Below are positions 8,326-16,915 of a stretch of 64,000 nt of DNA, piece by piece. The position numbers and the translations under genes were made by a program. This DNA is from FEB-7 sp963698265. Its GTDB lineage: Bacteria > Pseudomonadota > Gammaproteobacteria > Burkholderiales > Usitatibacteraceae. The stretch lies in NCBI GenBank assembly GCA_963698265.1, contig CAVOQC010000001.1, forward strand, positions 1,054,001-1,118,000, in the 5' to 3' direction. Below the pieces are notes generated by a model. The model saw nothing but the letters and a program-made list of their open reading frames with translations. It was not told the DNA's origin and did not search any database. The stretch's first letter is position 1. Each line of letters begins with the position of its first letter.

Positions 8326-9094
8326 CCACCCTGCGGTGCGCCTCCACGGCGACCGCCTGGCGGGACTGCCCCTCGGTATCGATCGGCTCGGCGAACGCGA
8401 GGCGCGCGATCGTCTCCCGCGTGCGGATGACGAGCCCGAGCGACTGCACGAACGAGAGCTCCCCCACGTAGGCCGCCGCGCGATGGGGCGACGCGTCGGG
8501 ATGCTCGTAGCGCACCGCCAGCGGGTAGACGCGCGCACGATTGGCCACGGCGGGCTCGAAGAGCGAGCTGTGGAACTTGAGCAAACGGTCCCCCTGTGTC
8601 GTGGTGCCTTCGGGGAAGAGCCCCACGCACTCGCCCTCGATCAGCGCGTCGTGCACCAGCGCATTGATGCGCGCGGTGTCGTGGCGGCGCGTGCGGTGGA
8701 TGAAGATCGTGCCGGAACGCTCCGCCAGCGATCCGGCGAGCGGCCAGTCGCGAATCTCGCTCTTCGCGATGAAGCGCGTGTGCCGCAGCGAGGCGATGGC
8801 GAAGATGTCGGCCCAGGAGACGTGGTTCGCCGCGATCATCGCGCCCGTTGCGCCGCGCGGCGGGGGCACACCCTCGCAGCGCACGCGGATGGCGAGAATG
8901 GCGAGGAGATCCTGCGCCCAGCGCACGGCGATCTCGTGCCTGCGGCCGCCGTCGGCGCGCGGCCAGACGAAGCGCAGGATGAGGAAGGCCGAACCCAGGT
9001 GCAGCAGGAGCCTCGTCCAGCGAACGACTCGCAGGAATCTCGGGGTCTTGGTGGATTTCACGGGCCGCGGGAAGGACGTTGGCGGGTGCTCCAT
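8252..9094 (-). CDS. 1-acyl-sn-glycerol-3-phosphate acyltransferase (PlsC family)
   Basis: A 280-residue inner-membrane acyltransferase. After an N-terminal hydrophobic helix it carries the catalytic NHxxxxD motif as NHVSWAD and the substrate-binding FPEGTTT, both typical of lysophosphatidic acid or ornithine-lipid acyltransferases. The reaction would be acyl transfer to a lysolipid in phospholipid synthesis. The specific acceptor cannot be decided. Its C-terminal 25 or so codons overlap the end of convergent apaH, and the tail there is Pro/Gly-rich and poorly conserved in character. A strong hairpin (9111-9136) separates it from the lipoprotein gene upstream on the same strand. Confidence 0.88.
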   Translation of the reverse strand: MEHPPTSFPRPVKSTKTPRFLRVVRWTRLLLHLGSAFLILRFVWPRADGGRRHEIAVRWAQDLLAILAIRVRCEGVPPPRGATGAMIAANHVSWADIFAIASLRHTRFIAKSEIRDWPLAGSLAERSGTIFIHRTRRHDTARINALVHDALIEGECVGLFPEGTTTQGDRLLKFHSSLFEPAVANRARVYPLAVRYEHPDASPHRAAAYVGELSFVQSLGLVIRTRETIARLAFAEPIDTEGQSRQAVAVEAHRRVASLLGLPVPCTAPGRAGDRPGESP

Positions 9095-9110
9095 TTTCCC
9101 ACGGCCTGCC

Positions 9111-9136
9111 GCGGGAACCTCGCGGGAGGTTCCCGC
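9111..9136 (-). repeat. 10-bp perfect hairpin downstream of the SlyB-like gene
   Basis: GCGGGAACCT (9111-9120) and AGGTTCCCGC (9127-9136) form a perfect stem with a 6-base loop, starting 15 bases after the SlyB-like stop on the minus strand. No U-run follows. It resembles the palindrome at 35192-35211 and may be a small dispersed repeat or a terminator-like structure. Confidence 0.5.
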
Positions 9137-9150
9137 CGGATGCTACGCGG

Positions 9151-9612
9151 TCAGTGCGATACGCGCGTGGTGCCGCGGCCGGAGAGGATGCGCACGCGGT
9201 CGCCCACCCGGAAGTTCTCGTCGGCCTCCTGCACGACGGCGATGTACTTGCCGCCGTCGAGCATCACGGTGATCTCGATGCCGGAGCGGTCGTTCGCGTC
9301 CTTCTCCACCGCCGCGCCGATGATCCCGCCGACCACGGCGCCGGCGACCGCGCCCGCGACGGAACCGCGGCCGTGCCCGATGGTGCTGCCGGCAACACCC
9401 CCCAGCACCGCGCCGGCCGTCGTACCCACGCCCGTCTGGGTGGCATTGATGCGCACGCCCCGGATCGACTCGATCACGCCGAAGCGCACCGTTTGCTCCA
9501 TGCGCGTCTCGTGGCCGCGGTAGTCGGCGCCGCCGCGCGGAGGAGCGGCGCAACCCGCCACGCCCAGCAGCGCAGTGGCCATGAGAGCGATTCCCAGCGA
9601 TTTGACTTGCAT
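9151..9612 (-). CDS. Glycine-zipper outer-membrane lipoprotein (SlyB/PcpP-like)
   Basis: A 153-residue protein. A signal peptide ends in the lipobox VAGC at about residue 21, so it is a predicted outer-membrane lipoprotein. Residues about 65-105 are a Gly/Ala-rich double glycine-zipper segment, the glycine-zipper 2TM domain of SlyB-type envelope-stress proteins. A C-terminal beta-rich part holds a VMLDGGKYIAV block. The start has a good AGGAGAAG ribosome site a few bases upstream. It lies downstream of the PfkB kinase on the same strand, 47 bases away, and may be cotranscribed. Exact role is unknown; envelope integrity is the family expectation. Confidence 0.85.
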   Translation of the reverse strand: MQVKSLGIALMATALLGVAGCAAPPRGGADYRGHETRMEQTVRFGVIESIRGVRINATQTGVGTTAGAVLGGVAGSTIGHGRGSVAGAVAGAVVGGIIGAAVEKDANDRSGIEITVMLDGGKYIAVVQEADENFRVGDRVRILSGRGTTRVSH

Positions 9613-9659
9613 CTTCTTCTCCTTAGGTTTCGTCTACTGGCCCTCGGGGGCCGGTTTCC

Positions 9660-10592
9660 TCAGAATCCTTCACCGAACGCCGCTTCGTGGCGCCGGACGA
9701 TTTCCTCCCGGGAGGGCCGGTGGTTCTGCCCGCCCCGACAGGCGATCTTGATCGAGCCCATGAGGGACGCCAGTCGGCCGGCCCTGAGCCAGTCCCAGCC
9801 GCGCGCCATGCCGTAGAGCAGGCCCGCCCGGAACGCGTCGCCGCACCCCGTCGGATCGACCAGGCTATCCGGCTTAACGGCCGGGACATGGATCTGTTGA
9901 CCATCGGCAAGCATGTCCGCTCCTTCGGCGCCCCGCGTGACGACCACCGCCTCGACCCGGGTGGCCAACTCCCGGACGGTGCGGCCCGTCTTCTGTTCGA
10001 CCAGCCGTGCCTCGTAGTCGTTCACCGTGAGGGCGCGCGCGCCGGAGAGCATCTCGAGGAGGTCCTCGCCGGAGAACATGGGCAGGCCCTGGCCGGGATC
10101 GAGCACGTAGGGGATCTTCGCCGCGGCGAGGTCGCGGGCGTGCTCCAGCATGCCCTGGCGCCCGTCCGGGGAGACGATGGCCAGGCGCACGCCGTTCGTC
10201 TCGTCGATGCGGTTCTCGTGCGACTGCGACATCGCGCCCGGGTGGAAAGCCGTGATCTGGTTGTCGTCGATGTCGGTGGTGATGAAGGCCTGCGCCGTGA
10301 AGTGGTCCTCGAGGGCGCGCACGTGCTTCGTCGACAGCCCGAGCGTGCGCAGGCGGCGCTCGTAGGGGCCGAAATCGTGCCCGACGGTGGCCATGATCAG
10401 TGCTTCCTCGCCGAGGAGCTTCAGGCCATAGGCGATGTTGCCGGCGCAGCCGCCGTACTCCCGGCGCAGGTCCGGCACCATGAACGCGACGTTCAGGATG
10501 TGGATCTGGTCGGGCAGGATGTGGTTCTTGAACTGGTCGCGGAAGACCATGATCGTGTCGTACGCAATGGAACCGCAGACGAGGATCGCCAT
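9660..10592 (-). CDS. PfkB-family carbohydrate/nucleoside kinase
   Basis: A 310-residue ribokinase-like kinase. The N-terminal GSIAYDTI and the Gly-rich YGGCAGNIAYGL match the substrate-binding side of the family. The C-terminal signature DPTGCGDAFRAGLLYG contains the catalytic Asp and anion hole. It phosphorylates a sugar or nucleoside with ATP. In related betaproteobacteria a gene of this type, often labelled adenosine kinase, lies near accC and prmA, as here; the assignment to adenosine is inference. Translation starts at the first ATG of a typical family N-terminus. The gene is divergent from the riboswitch-controlled DUF1631 gene. Confidence 0.85.
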   Translation of the reverse strand: MAILVCGSIAYDTIMVFRDQFKNHILPDQIHILNVAFMVPDLRREYGGCAGNIAYGLKLLGEEALIMATVGHDFGPYERRLRTLGLSTKHVRALEDHFTAQAFITTDIDDNQITAFHPGAMSQSHENRIDETNGVRLAIVSPDGRQGMLEHARDLAAAKIPYVLDPGQGLPMFSGEDLLEMLSGARALTVNDYEARLVEQKTGRTVRELATRVEAVVVTRGAEGADMLADGQQIHVPAVKPDSLVDPTGCGDAFRAGLLYGMARGWDWLRAGRLASLMGSIKIACRGGQNHRPSREEIVRRHEAAFGEGF

Positions 10593-10787
10593 GCCAGGGA
10601 GGATTCGACGGGGAAAGTGCGGATTATACCGGCGAGGAAGCGCTCACCCCGGCCGATGCACGGCGCTTTTCGCCCGACGGACGGCGTTGACCGTTCCAGT
10701 TCCCGCGCCCACGATCGAAGGTGCCAGAAAAGGTCCGGCGGGCGGTTTCCTTCGCTCGCCGTCGAAAACCCAGTCGGCGCACGCATC

Positions 10788-10877
10788 CTGAAACAGGGCA
10801 AACCCATCGAAAGGTGGGGACGCAAAGTCACCGGTCTACCGGGCCCCGAAGAGCGGCCCTACGACAGCGGGATTGCC
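10788..10877 (+). promoter_or_regulatory. Cyclic di-GMP-I riboswitch (GEMM)
   Basis: The leader of the DUF1631 gene matches the GEMM consensus closely. CAGGGCAAACC is followed by P2 (CCCATC/GGTGGG) closed by a GAAA tetraloop, then the invariant GGGACGCAAAG, then P3 with GTC/GAC and GGGCC/GGCCC pairing, then AGCGGG and a closing TTGCC that pairs with GGCAA to form P1. The tetraloop and P3 receptor geometry are as expected for class I c-di-GMP aptamers. It ends about 47 bases before the start codon; no obvious terminator lies between, so control may act on translation. The rest of the 10593-10924 gap shows no gene. Confidence 0.87.
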
Positions 10878-10924
10878 AGTAGAGCGTCCCACCCTCCCTG
10901 GGTCGGCCCGCGAAAGGCGGCGCC

Positions 10925-13150
10925 ATGGCGAGCACATCACCGAGCAACGTCGTATCCCTCGACGCGCGTGCGCGCGCCCGTGCGCGCCTCACGCCCCAGG
11001 AAAGCAAGAGCGTCCTCGACGATTGCCGCACGCTCGCGCTCGACCGCATCGTGCAGGCCCTCGCCGGGGTGCTCGACCGCGTCGAGGACGAGCTCTTCAC
11101 GCTGGCCGAGAAGGCCCAGGACCGCGAAACCCAGAACCACTGCCTCGACGCCCGCATGCAGGCGCGGGAGCACCGCCCCCACATCGAAGCCGCCTTCCGG
11201 CGCCAGTTCCTCGCCTTCTTCAACGGCAAGGTGAGGGGCGATGCGGGGGCGGCGCGGGACGAAGCCCCGCCGCAGGCGCTCGCACTCCTCGACGACGAGG
11301 AACTCGAGCAGGCGATCGCGGTGCAGGCCATGGCCTCGCGGCTCAAGGCCGCCTGCGAGGGCGAGCTCGCCGCGCTCTCGCAGCGCTTCGGGTTCCTGCT
11401 CGAGCGGCCCGATCTCGCCGACGAGGGCAATCCCGTGAGTCCGGAGGCGGTGAGCAGCGCGCTCAAGATGGCCTGCGACCAGATCGAATCGGGATGGAAG
11501 GTGCGCCACACCCTGCTGCGCGCGCTCGAGACGCAGGTGACGGGCGAGCTCGGCAACGTGTATCACGACCTGAACGCGCTCTTCGTGTCGCGGCAGATCC
11601 TTCCCGAGATCCGGCCGTCGATCCGGCGCAACCCGAACTCGCCCGCGCGCGCGGGACAGGCCGCCGATGCCGCCGTCGCGCCCGCCGCCACCGGGTCCGA
11701 CGTCTATGCCGCGCTGGCGCAGCTCCTGAACGCGGCGCCCGCACAGGGCGCCTCCCCGGCCGGCCCCGCGCCCGAGGCGCCTGGCGGCATCGCACCGGCC
11801 GTCTCGCCGGCGACGCGCGGCTTCGTCCATTCGCTCACCGGGATGCAGCAACCCGGGCGGGCCGCGACGATCGGCGACCTCGCCAACGTGATTCGCGAGA
11901 TCAAGTCCTCGTCGCAGTCGGCGGGGCTCGGCGGCGTGGACGCGATGACGATCGACCTGGTGGCGATGCTCTTCGATTTCGTCTTCGAGGATCGCCAGAT
12001 CCCCGCGTCCGTGAAGGCGGTGCTGGGGCGATTGCAGATCCCGACGCTCAAGGTCGCGCTCCTCGACCGCGCGTTCTTCTCCTCGCGGGCGCATCCGGCG
12101 CGTCTGCTCCTGGACCGGCTCGCGCGCGCCGCCATCGGCATGGACGAGGCGAGCGGGCGCGGGGCCGCCACGCTTGCCAAGCTCGAGGAGGTGGTCGGGC
12201 GCGTGCTGGGGGAGTTCGAGGAGAACATCGGGCTCTTCGCAACGCTCGCCGCGGAGATGGAGACCTTCCTTGGCGAGCTCGACCTCGCCGAGGAGGCGAT
12301 CGCGCAGCGCACCGCGAGCGTGGTCGAGCGGCGCGAGCGCCTCGAGATCGCCCGCGTCCTGGCCGAGGACGAGATCGACCGCCGTCTCGCCGCCCGCACC
12401 TGGGTGCCGAGCCCGGTTCGCGAGTTGCTCGAGAACGTCTGGGCCCGCACGCTCGCGAGCGCCCACGTCGAGCACGGCGAAGGCTCGGCGCCCTGGAATG
12501 CGATGCTCGCCCTGGTCGACGAGCTGCTCTGGAGCGCAGAGCCCAAGATCAGGCCCGAGGACCGGCGCCGGCTGGTTGCGGGAATTCCCGCGCTGGTCCG
12601 CGGCCTCCAGGACGGCATGAAGCGCGCGGGCGTTGACGAGGCCCGGCGAGAGGCCTATCTCGGCTGCCTCGTCGACTGCCACGCCGACGCGGTGAAGGCC
12701 GGCCTCAAGGGAACGATGCTCAGCGGGCAGCCCCACGCGGACACGCCCGTGCGAGCGCGAGCGCCCGTGGCGCCGTCGCTCGAGCGCGAGGTGGTGCCTG
12801 CCGGCGATATCCAGGTCGAGGAGATCCGCCTGCGGTCCCCGCGCGGGCAGCCCCTGGTGCGCAACGTCTACACGCGCACCGGCATCTGGACGAACGTGAA
12901 GCGCTACACCTGGGTCGAGTTCCACCGCGAGGGTGCGCAGCAGCCCCTGCGCGCGCGGCTCACCTGGATCAGCCCCGCCAAGGGCGTCTACCTGTTCACG
13001 AACTCGACGGCGGGCGCGGCGATCTCGGTGTCTCCCGAGGCGCTCGCCGAGCAGATGCGCCGCGGCGAGGCGCGCATCGTGGACGATGCCCCGCTCGTGG
13101 ACCGTGCCGTGGATTCGATGCTCGCCAACCTGCGCGAGCGCGCGGCCTAG
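10925..13150 (+). CDS. DUF1631 family protein under c-di-GMP riboswitch control
   Basis: A 741-residue, mostly helical, acidic cytoplasmic protein without signal peptide or membrane span. The helical core with many charged residues fits DUF1631. After an Ala/Pro-rich linker near 235-285 comes a second helical region. The C-terminal 110 residues are beta-rich, with a conserved-looking RLTWISPAKGVYLFTN stretch resembling PilZ-like folds (inference, not verified). Biochemical function is unknown. The riboswitch in its leader ties expression to c-di-GMP. The final codons overlap the convergent zinc-ribbon gene by 4 bases. Confidence 0.85.
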   Translation: MASTSPSNVVSLDARARARARLTPQESKSVLDDCRTLALDRIVQALAGVLDRVEDELFTLAEKAQDRETQNHCLDARMQAREHRPHIEAAFRRQFLAFFNGKVRGDAGAARDEAPPQALALLDDEELEQAIAVQAMASRLKAACEGELAALSQRFGFLLERPDLADEGNPVSPEAVSSALKMACDQIESGWKVRHTLLRALETQVTGELGNVYHDLNALFVSRQILPEIRPSIRRNPNSPARAGQAADAAVAPAATGSDVYAALAQLLNAAPAQGASPAGPAPEAPGGIAPAVSPATRGFVHSLTGMQQPGRAATIGDLANVIREIKSSSQSAGLGGVDAMTIDLVAMLFDFVFEDRQIPASVKAVLGRLQIPTLKVALLDRAFFSSRAHPARLLLDRLARAAIGMDEASGRGAATLAKLEEVVGRVLGEFEENIGLFATLAAEMETFLGELDLAEEAIAQRTASVVERRERLEIARVLAEDEIDRRLAARTWVPSPVRELLENVWARTLASAHVEHGEGSAPWNAMLALVDELLWSAEPKIRPEDRRRLVAGIPALVRGLQDGMKRAGVDEARREAYLGCLVDCHADAVKAGLKGTMLSGQPHADTPVRARAPVAPSLEREVVPAGDIQVEEIRLRSPRGQPLVRNVYTRTGIWTNVKRYTWVEFHREGAQQPLRARLTWISPAKGVYLFTNSTAGAAISVSPEALAEQMRRGEARIVDDAPLVDRAVDSMLANLRERAA

Positions 13151-14151
13151 GGGTAGAAGAGCAGCAGCTCGTAGCCCGTCGGGCGAAGGCTCCCGGTCTC
13201 CAGCCGCACGACCACCAGGGCCTCCGATCCGGCGGCCATCACGTCGGTCTGAACGGGAATGCGCCCGAGGTAGTCCGCGGGGCGCAGGACCCTGCGCACG
13301 GCCGTCTGCCCCGAGACGTCGGTGAGCGTGAGTTCGAGGTGCGGGAACTCCTGCGCCCACGCCGAGAGATTGCGGATGCGCGCCTGGAGCGCGATCTGGC
13401 CGGGCTTGCCGGGGACCTCGAGAAGCTCCGAGTCCTCGAGCTTGAGCGCGTTTTCGTCGTTCACCCAGGGCACGGTGCAGTCGAGTGGCCCGCACGCCGA
13501 TTCGAGGATCGGGCGCAGCACCGGGTACTGCTGCGCGAGCTGCGCGCGAAACGCGTAGGCGAGCTGCAGCCCCAGCACGAGGAAGAGGAAGACCACGCCG
13601 AAGGCCCACGCCCGGGAGGGCCGCTCGATCGGCGCAGGCGCGTAGGGGTCCGCGTCCAGGCTGCCGGGGAAAGTCTCCGGAGCCCGCGGCTCAGGCGGTG
13701 CCGGGTCGACATGCGCGGGCCCGGACTTCTCGACTGGCGGCCCGGCGGGCACCGGCCCGAATCGCGCGGGCCCGGCGTCGTCGGGCGGCCCGGCGGGCGC
13801 GCGGCTCTCGAGCCGCAGGTCCGGAACGTCGTCGACATCGGGAATGTCGGAAAGATCGACGGGGAGGGCCGACGAGGGGCCGCGGCGCGCGGTCGCGGCG
13901 GGTGCGGGAGTCACGCGCCGGCCGAAGGTCTGCTCGTCGGGCCCGGCCCCCGGCTTCGCCTCCGGCGGCCTTCCGGCGCGGGCGGCGAGGAGATGCGCGC
14001 CGGTGTCGTCGCCGGGGAAGCGCTCCAGGGACTCGAATCCGTTGAACACCTCGTGGCACTCGCCGCAGCGCACCTGGCCTTGCCGGGAGTTCAGTTGCTC
14101 CGGGGTCACGCGAAAACGCGCGTGGCAATGCTTGCAGGCGGTGACGAGCAT
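13147..14151 (-). CDS. DUF3426 zinc-ribbon membrane protein (MJ0042-type finger)
   Basis: A 334-residue protein. The N-terminus is a zinc ribbon of the MJ0042 type, with CKHC and, about 20 residues later, CGEC. A long Pro/Ala-rich low-complexity region follows to about residue 185, then one transmembrane helix (FGVVFLFLVLGLQLAYAF) and a C-terminal periplasmic DUF3426 domain of beta character. The start at 14151 is chosen because it places MLVTACKHC at the N-terminus and leaves only 2 bases after the prmA stop. It is the last gene of the aroQ-accB-accC-prmA cluster, a standard betaproteobacterial arrangement. Function is unknown. Confidence 0.85.
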   Translation of the reverse strand: MLVTACKHCHARFRVTPEQLNSRQGQVRCGECHEVFNGFESLERFPGDDTGAHLLAARAGRPPEAKPGAGPDEQTFGRRVTPAPAATARRGPSSALPVDLSDIPDVDDVPDLRLESRAPAGPPDDAGPARFGPVPAGPPVEKSGPAHVDPAPPEPRAPETFPGSLDADPYAPAPIERPSRAWAFGVVFLFLVLGLQLAYAFRAQLAQQYPVLRPILESACGPLDCTVPWVNDENALKLEDSELLEVPGKPGQIALQARIRNLSAWAQEFPHLELTLTDVSGQTAVRRVLRPADYLGRIPVQTDVMAAGSEALVVVRLETGSLRPTGYELLLFYP

Positions 14152-14153
14152 CG

Positions 14154-15050
14154 CTACGCGCCCGGCCTGCGCGCGCCGGTGAGGCACACCCAGTCGCCCT
14201 CGCGAACCGCCGGCGCCATCGCGAAGAACGGGGCGTAGGCGGCCGCCACCTCGTCCGCCTGGGCGGCGAGGATTCCCGAGAGCGCGATGCGCCCCGCGGG
14301 GCGCGTGTGGGAGGCGAGCAGGGAGGCCAGCATGCGAAGCGGGTTGGCGAGGATGTTGGCGACGGTAAGGTCGGCTTCGAGCGCGAGCGGGGCATCGGCT
14401 CCGAACACGCCGAGGTCGACCGCGTTCGCCGAGGCATTATAGCGGGCGGCCTCGAGGGCGAGCGGGTCGATGTCCACGCCGACGGCGCGCCCCGCGCCGA
14501 GCTTCATCGCCGCGATGGCGAGGATCCCGGAGCCGCAGCCGTAGTCGAGCACCGTCTCGCCGCCGTGCACTTCGCGTTCCAGCCAGCGGAGCACGAGCCG
14601 CGTCGTCGGGTGGCTGCCGGTGCCGAAGGCCGCACCCGGGTCCAGCACGAGGTTCACCGCGCCGGGGTCGGGCGCCTCGTGCCAGGTGGGCACGATCCAC
14701 AGGCGCTCGCCGGCGCGGATCGGCGCGAACTGGCGCTGCGTCTCGCGGACCCAGTCGGTATCCTCGAGCTGGTCGAAGGCGGGCGCCTCGAGGGGCGCGC
14801 AGCCCGCCATCGGGAGGGCCGCTTCCAGCACCTCTCGGGCATCGGCGGCGGCGGGCAGGAGGGCCACGAGGCGGCAGCGGGACCACACCCCGGGCTCCGC
14901 GCCCGGTTCGGCGAAGAGCGCGCTTTCCCCGGCGGTGCCGGCATCGGCGTCGGCCAGCTCCACGCTCACGGCGCCGGCCTCCTCGAGGGCTTCGCAGAGC
15001 GCGGAAGCGTCGCCTCCGGGCACCACCACGCTCACGCGGCGCCACGCCAT
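14154..15050 (-). CDS. prmA: Ribosomal protein L11 methyltransferase
   Basis: A 298-residue SAM-dependent methyltransferase that trimethylates ribosomal protein L11. It has the N-terminal L11-binding domain (about residues 1-100), the linker with DTDWVRETQRQFAP, FGTGSHPTT near 145, the SAM-binding VLDYGCGSGILAIA near 170 and the catalytic-loop motif ANILANPL near 230. The ATG at 15050 gives the usual MAWRRV-type start and is 11 bases after the accC stop. Length is normal. It is cotranscribed with accB and accC. Confidence 0.95.
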   Translation of the reverse strand: MAWRRVSVVVPGGDASALCEALEEAGAVSVELADADAGTAGESALFAEPGAEPGVWSRCRLVALLPAAADAREVLEAALPMAGCAPLEAPAFDQLEDTDWVRETQRQFAPIRAGERLWIVPTWHEAPDPGAVNLVLDPGAAFGTGSHPTTRLVLRWLEREVHGGETVLDYGCGSGILAIAAMKLGAGRAVGVDIDPLALEAARYNASANAVDLGVFGADAPLALEADLTVANILANPLRMLASLLASHTRPAGRIALSGILAAQADEVAAAYAPFFAMAPAVREGDWVCLTGARRPGA

Positions 15051-15061
15051 GGTCGCCGGGC

Positions 15062-16426
15062 TCAGGTTTCCGACTGGATCGACTTGAGCGCGGCCATCTT
15101 CTCCTCGAGGTAGTGGATGCTCATGCCGCCGCGCACGAAGGCGGCGTCGTTCATGAGCTCCTGGTGCAGGGGAATGTTGGTGTGGATTCCCTCGATCACC
15201 ATCTCGGAGAGCGCGATGCGCATGCGCGCGATCGCCTGCTCGCGCGTGTCGCCGTGGGCGATCAGCTTGCCCACCAGCGAGTCGTAGTGGGGCGGCACGT
15301 AGTAGTTGTTGTAGGCGTGCGAGTCGTAGCGGATGCCCGGGCCGCCGGGCGTGTGGTACTGCGTGATCCGCCCCGGGGACGGCACGAAGGTCACGGGATT
15401 CTCCGCGTTGATCCGGCACTCGATCGCATGGCCGCGCTTGACGATGTCGCGCTGCCGGTAGCGAAGCTTCAGGCCCGCGGCCACCCGGATCTGCTCCTGG
15501 ACGATGTCGATTCCGGTCACCATCTCGGTCACGGGGTGCTCGACCTGCACGCGCGTGTTCATCTCGATGAAGAAGAACTCGTCCTCCTCGTAGAGGAACT
15601 CGAAGGTGCCGGCGCCGCGGTAGCCGAGCTTCCGGCAGGCCTCGGCGCAGCGCTCCCCGATGCGCTCGAGCAGGCGCGGCTTGATGCCCGGGGCGGGAGC
15701 CTCCTCGATGATCTTCTGGTGGCGCCGCTGCATCGAGCAGTCGCGCTCGCCCAGGTAGATCGCGCCGCGGTGCTCGTCGGCCAGGACCTGGATCTCCACG
15801 TGGCGCGGGTTCTCGAGGAACTTCTCGAGGTAGACGGTCGGGTTGCCGAAGGCGTTCTGCGCCTCGGCGCGCGTGGTGTTCACGGCGTTCACGAGGGCGG
15901 CTTCGGTGTGCACTACGCGCATGCCGCGCCCACCGCCGCCGCCGGAGGCCTTGATGATCACCGGGTAGCCGACCGCCATCGCGATGCGCCGGATCTCCTT
16001 GGGATCCTCCGGCAGCGCGCCCTCGGAGCCGGGCACGCAGGGCACGCCGACGCGCTTCATGGCCGCCTTGGCGGCGACCTTGTCGCCCATGGTGCGGATG
16101 GAGGCCGCCGTGGGCCCGATGAAGACGAAGCCGGAGTTCTCCACGCGCTCGGCGAAATCGGCGTTCTCCGAGAGGAACCCGTAGCCGGGATGGATAGCCT
16201 GCGCGTCGGTCACCTCGGCGGCGCTGATGATGGCCGGGATGTTCAGGTAGCTGTCCCGGGAAGGCGCGGGGCCGATGCAAACCGACTCGTCGGCGAGCAT
16301 CACGTACTTGGTGTCGGCGTCGGCCTCGGAGTGGATCGCGACCGTCTTGATGCCCATCTCGCGGCAGGCGCGCTGGATGCGAAGCGCGATCTCGCCGCGG
16401 TTGGCGATGAGGATCTTCTCGAACAT
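15062..16426 (-). CDS. accC: Acetyl-CoA carboxylase, biotin carboxylase subunit
   Basis: A 454-residue ATP-grasp enzyme that carboxylates biotin on AccB with bicarbonate, the first half-reaction of malonyl-CoA synthesis. Seen: the N-terminal MFEKILIANRGEIALR, the Gly-rich ATP loop KASGGGGGRGMR near residue 160, the metal-binding EMNTRVQVEHPVTE near 285, and RINAENP near 335. The start at 16426 is chosen for the canonical N-terminus; a GTG at 16444 overlapping the accB stop is a possible but less likely alternative. Gene order accB-accC is conserved. Confidence 0.96.
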   Translation of the reverse strand: MFEKILIANRGEIALRIQRACREMGIKTVAIHSEADADTKYVMLADESVCIGPAPSRDSYLNIPAIISAAEVTDAQAIHPGYGFLSENADFAERVENSGFVFIGPTAASIRTMGDKVAAKAAMKRVGVPCVPGSEGALPEDPKEIRRIAMAVGYPVIIKASGGGGGRGMRVVHTEAALVNAVNTTRAEAQNAFGNPTVYLEKFLENPRHVEIQVLADEHRGAIYLGERDCSMQRRHQKIIEEAPAPGIKPRLLERIGERCAEACRKLGYRGAGTFEFLYEEDEFFFIEMNTRVQVEHPVTEMVTGIDIVQEQIRVAAGLKLRYRQRDIVKRGHAIECRINAENPVTFVPSPGRITQYHTPGGPGIRYDSHAYNNYYVPPHYDSLVGKLIAHGDTREQAIARMRIALSEMVIEGIHTNIPLHQELMNDAAFVRGGMSIHYLEEKMAALKSIQSET

Positions 16427-16443
16427 CTTGGGGGCGAAGGGCA

Positions 16444-16884
16444 CTACTCGATCACGAAGAGCGGCTGGCCGTATTCCACGGGCTGGCCGCCTTCCACGAG
16501 GACCGCCTTCACGACGCCGGCCATGTCGCTCTCGATCTCGTTCAGGAGCTTCATCGCCTCGATGATGCAGAGCGTCTGGCCCTTGGTGACGGATTGCCCG
16601 ACCTCGACGAAGGCCGGCGCGCCCGGGGACGGGGATCGATAGAAGGTGCCGACCATCGGCGACTTGAGGGTGTGGCCCGCCGGGGCCTCCGGCGCGGCGG
16701 CGGGGACGGGCACCGCCGGGGTGCCGGGAGCCGCGGCCGCCGGTCCGGGCGCGGCCACGACCACGGGGGCGCCCGGTCCACTGCGGCTGATGCGCACCCG
16801 CTCCTCGCCCTCGGTGATCTCGAGCTCCCCGATGCCGGACTCCTGCACCAGGTCGATGAGCTTCTTCAGCTTTCTCAGGTCCAT
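16444..16884 (-). CDS. accB: Acetyl-CoA carboxylase, biotin carboxyl carrier protein
   Basis: A 146-residue carrier. An N-terminal helical segment (MDLRKLKKLIDLVQESG) is followed by a Pro/Ala-rich linker at about 40-70 and the C-terminal biotinyl domain. The biotin-accepting lysine is K112 within IIEAMKLLNEI. It carries carboxybiotin between AccC and the carboxyltransferase. It lies 31 bases downstream of aroQ and 17 bases upstream of the accC start. Confidence 0.96.
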   Translation of the reverse strand: MDLRKLKKLIDLVQESGIGELEITEGEERVRISRSGPGAPVVVAAPGPAAAAPGTPAVPVPAAAPEAPAGHTLKSPMVGTFYRSPSPGAPAFVEVGQSVTKGQTLCIIEAMKLLNEIESDMAGVVKAVLVEGGQPVEYGQPLFVIE

Positions 16885-16915
16885 CAGGGTTCTCCGGGAC
16901 CGCGGGCCTCAGCCC

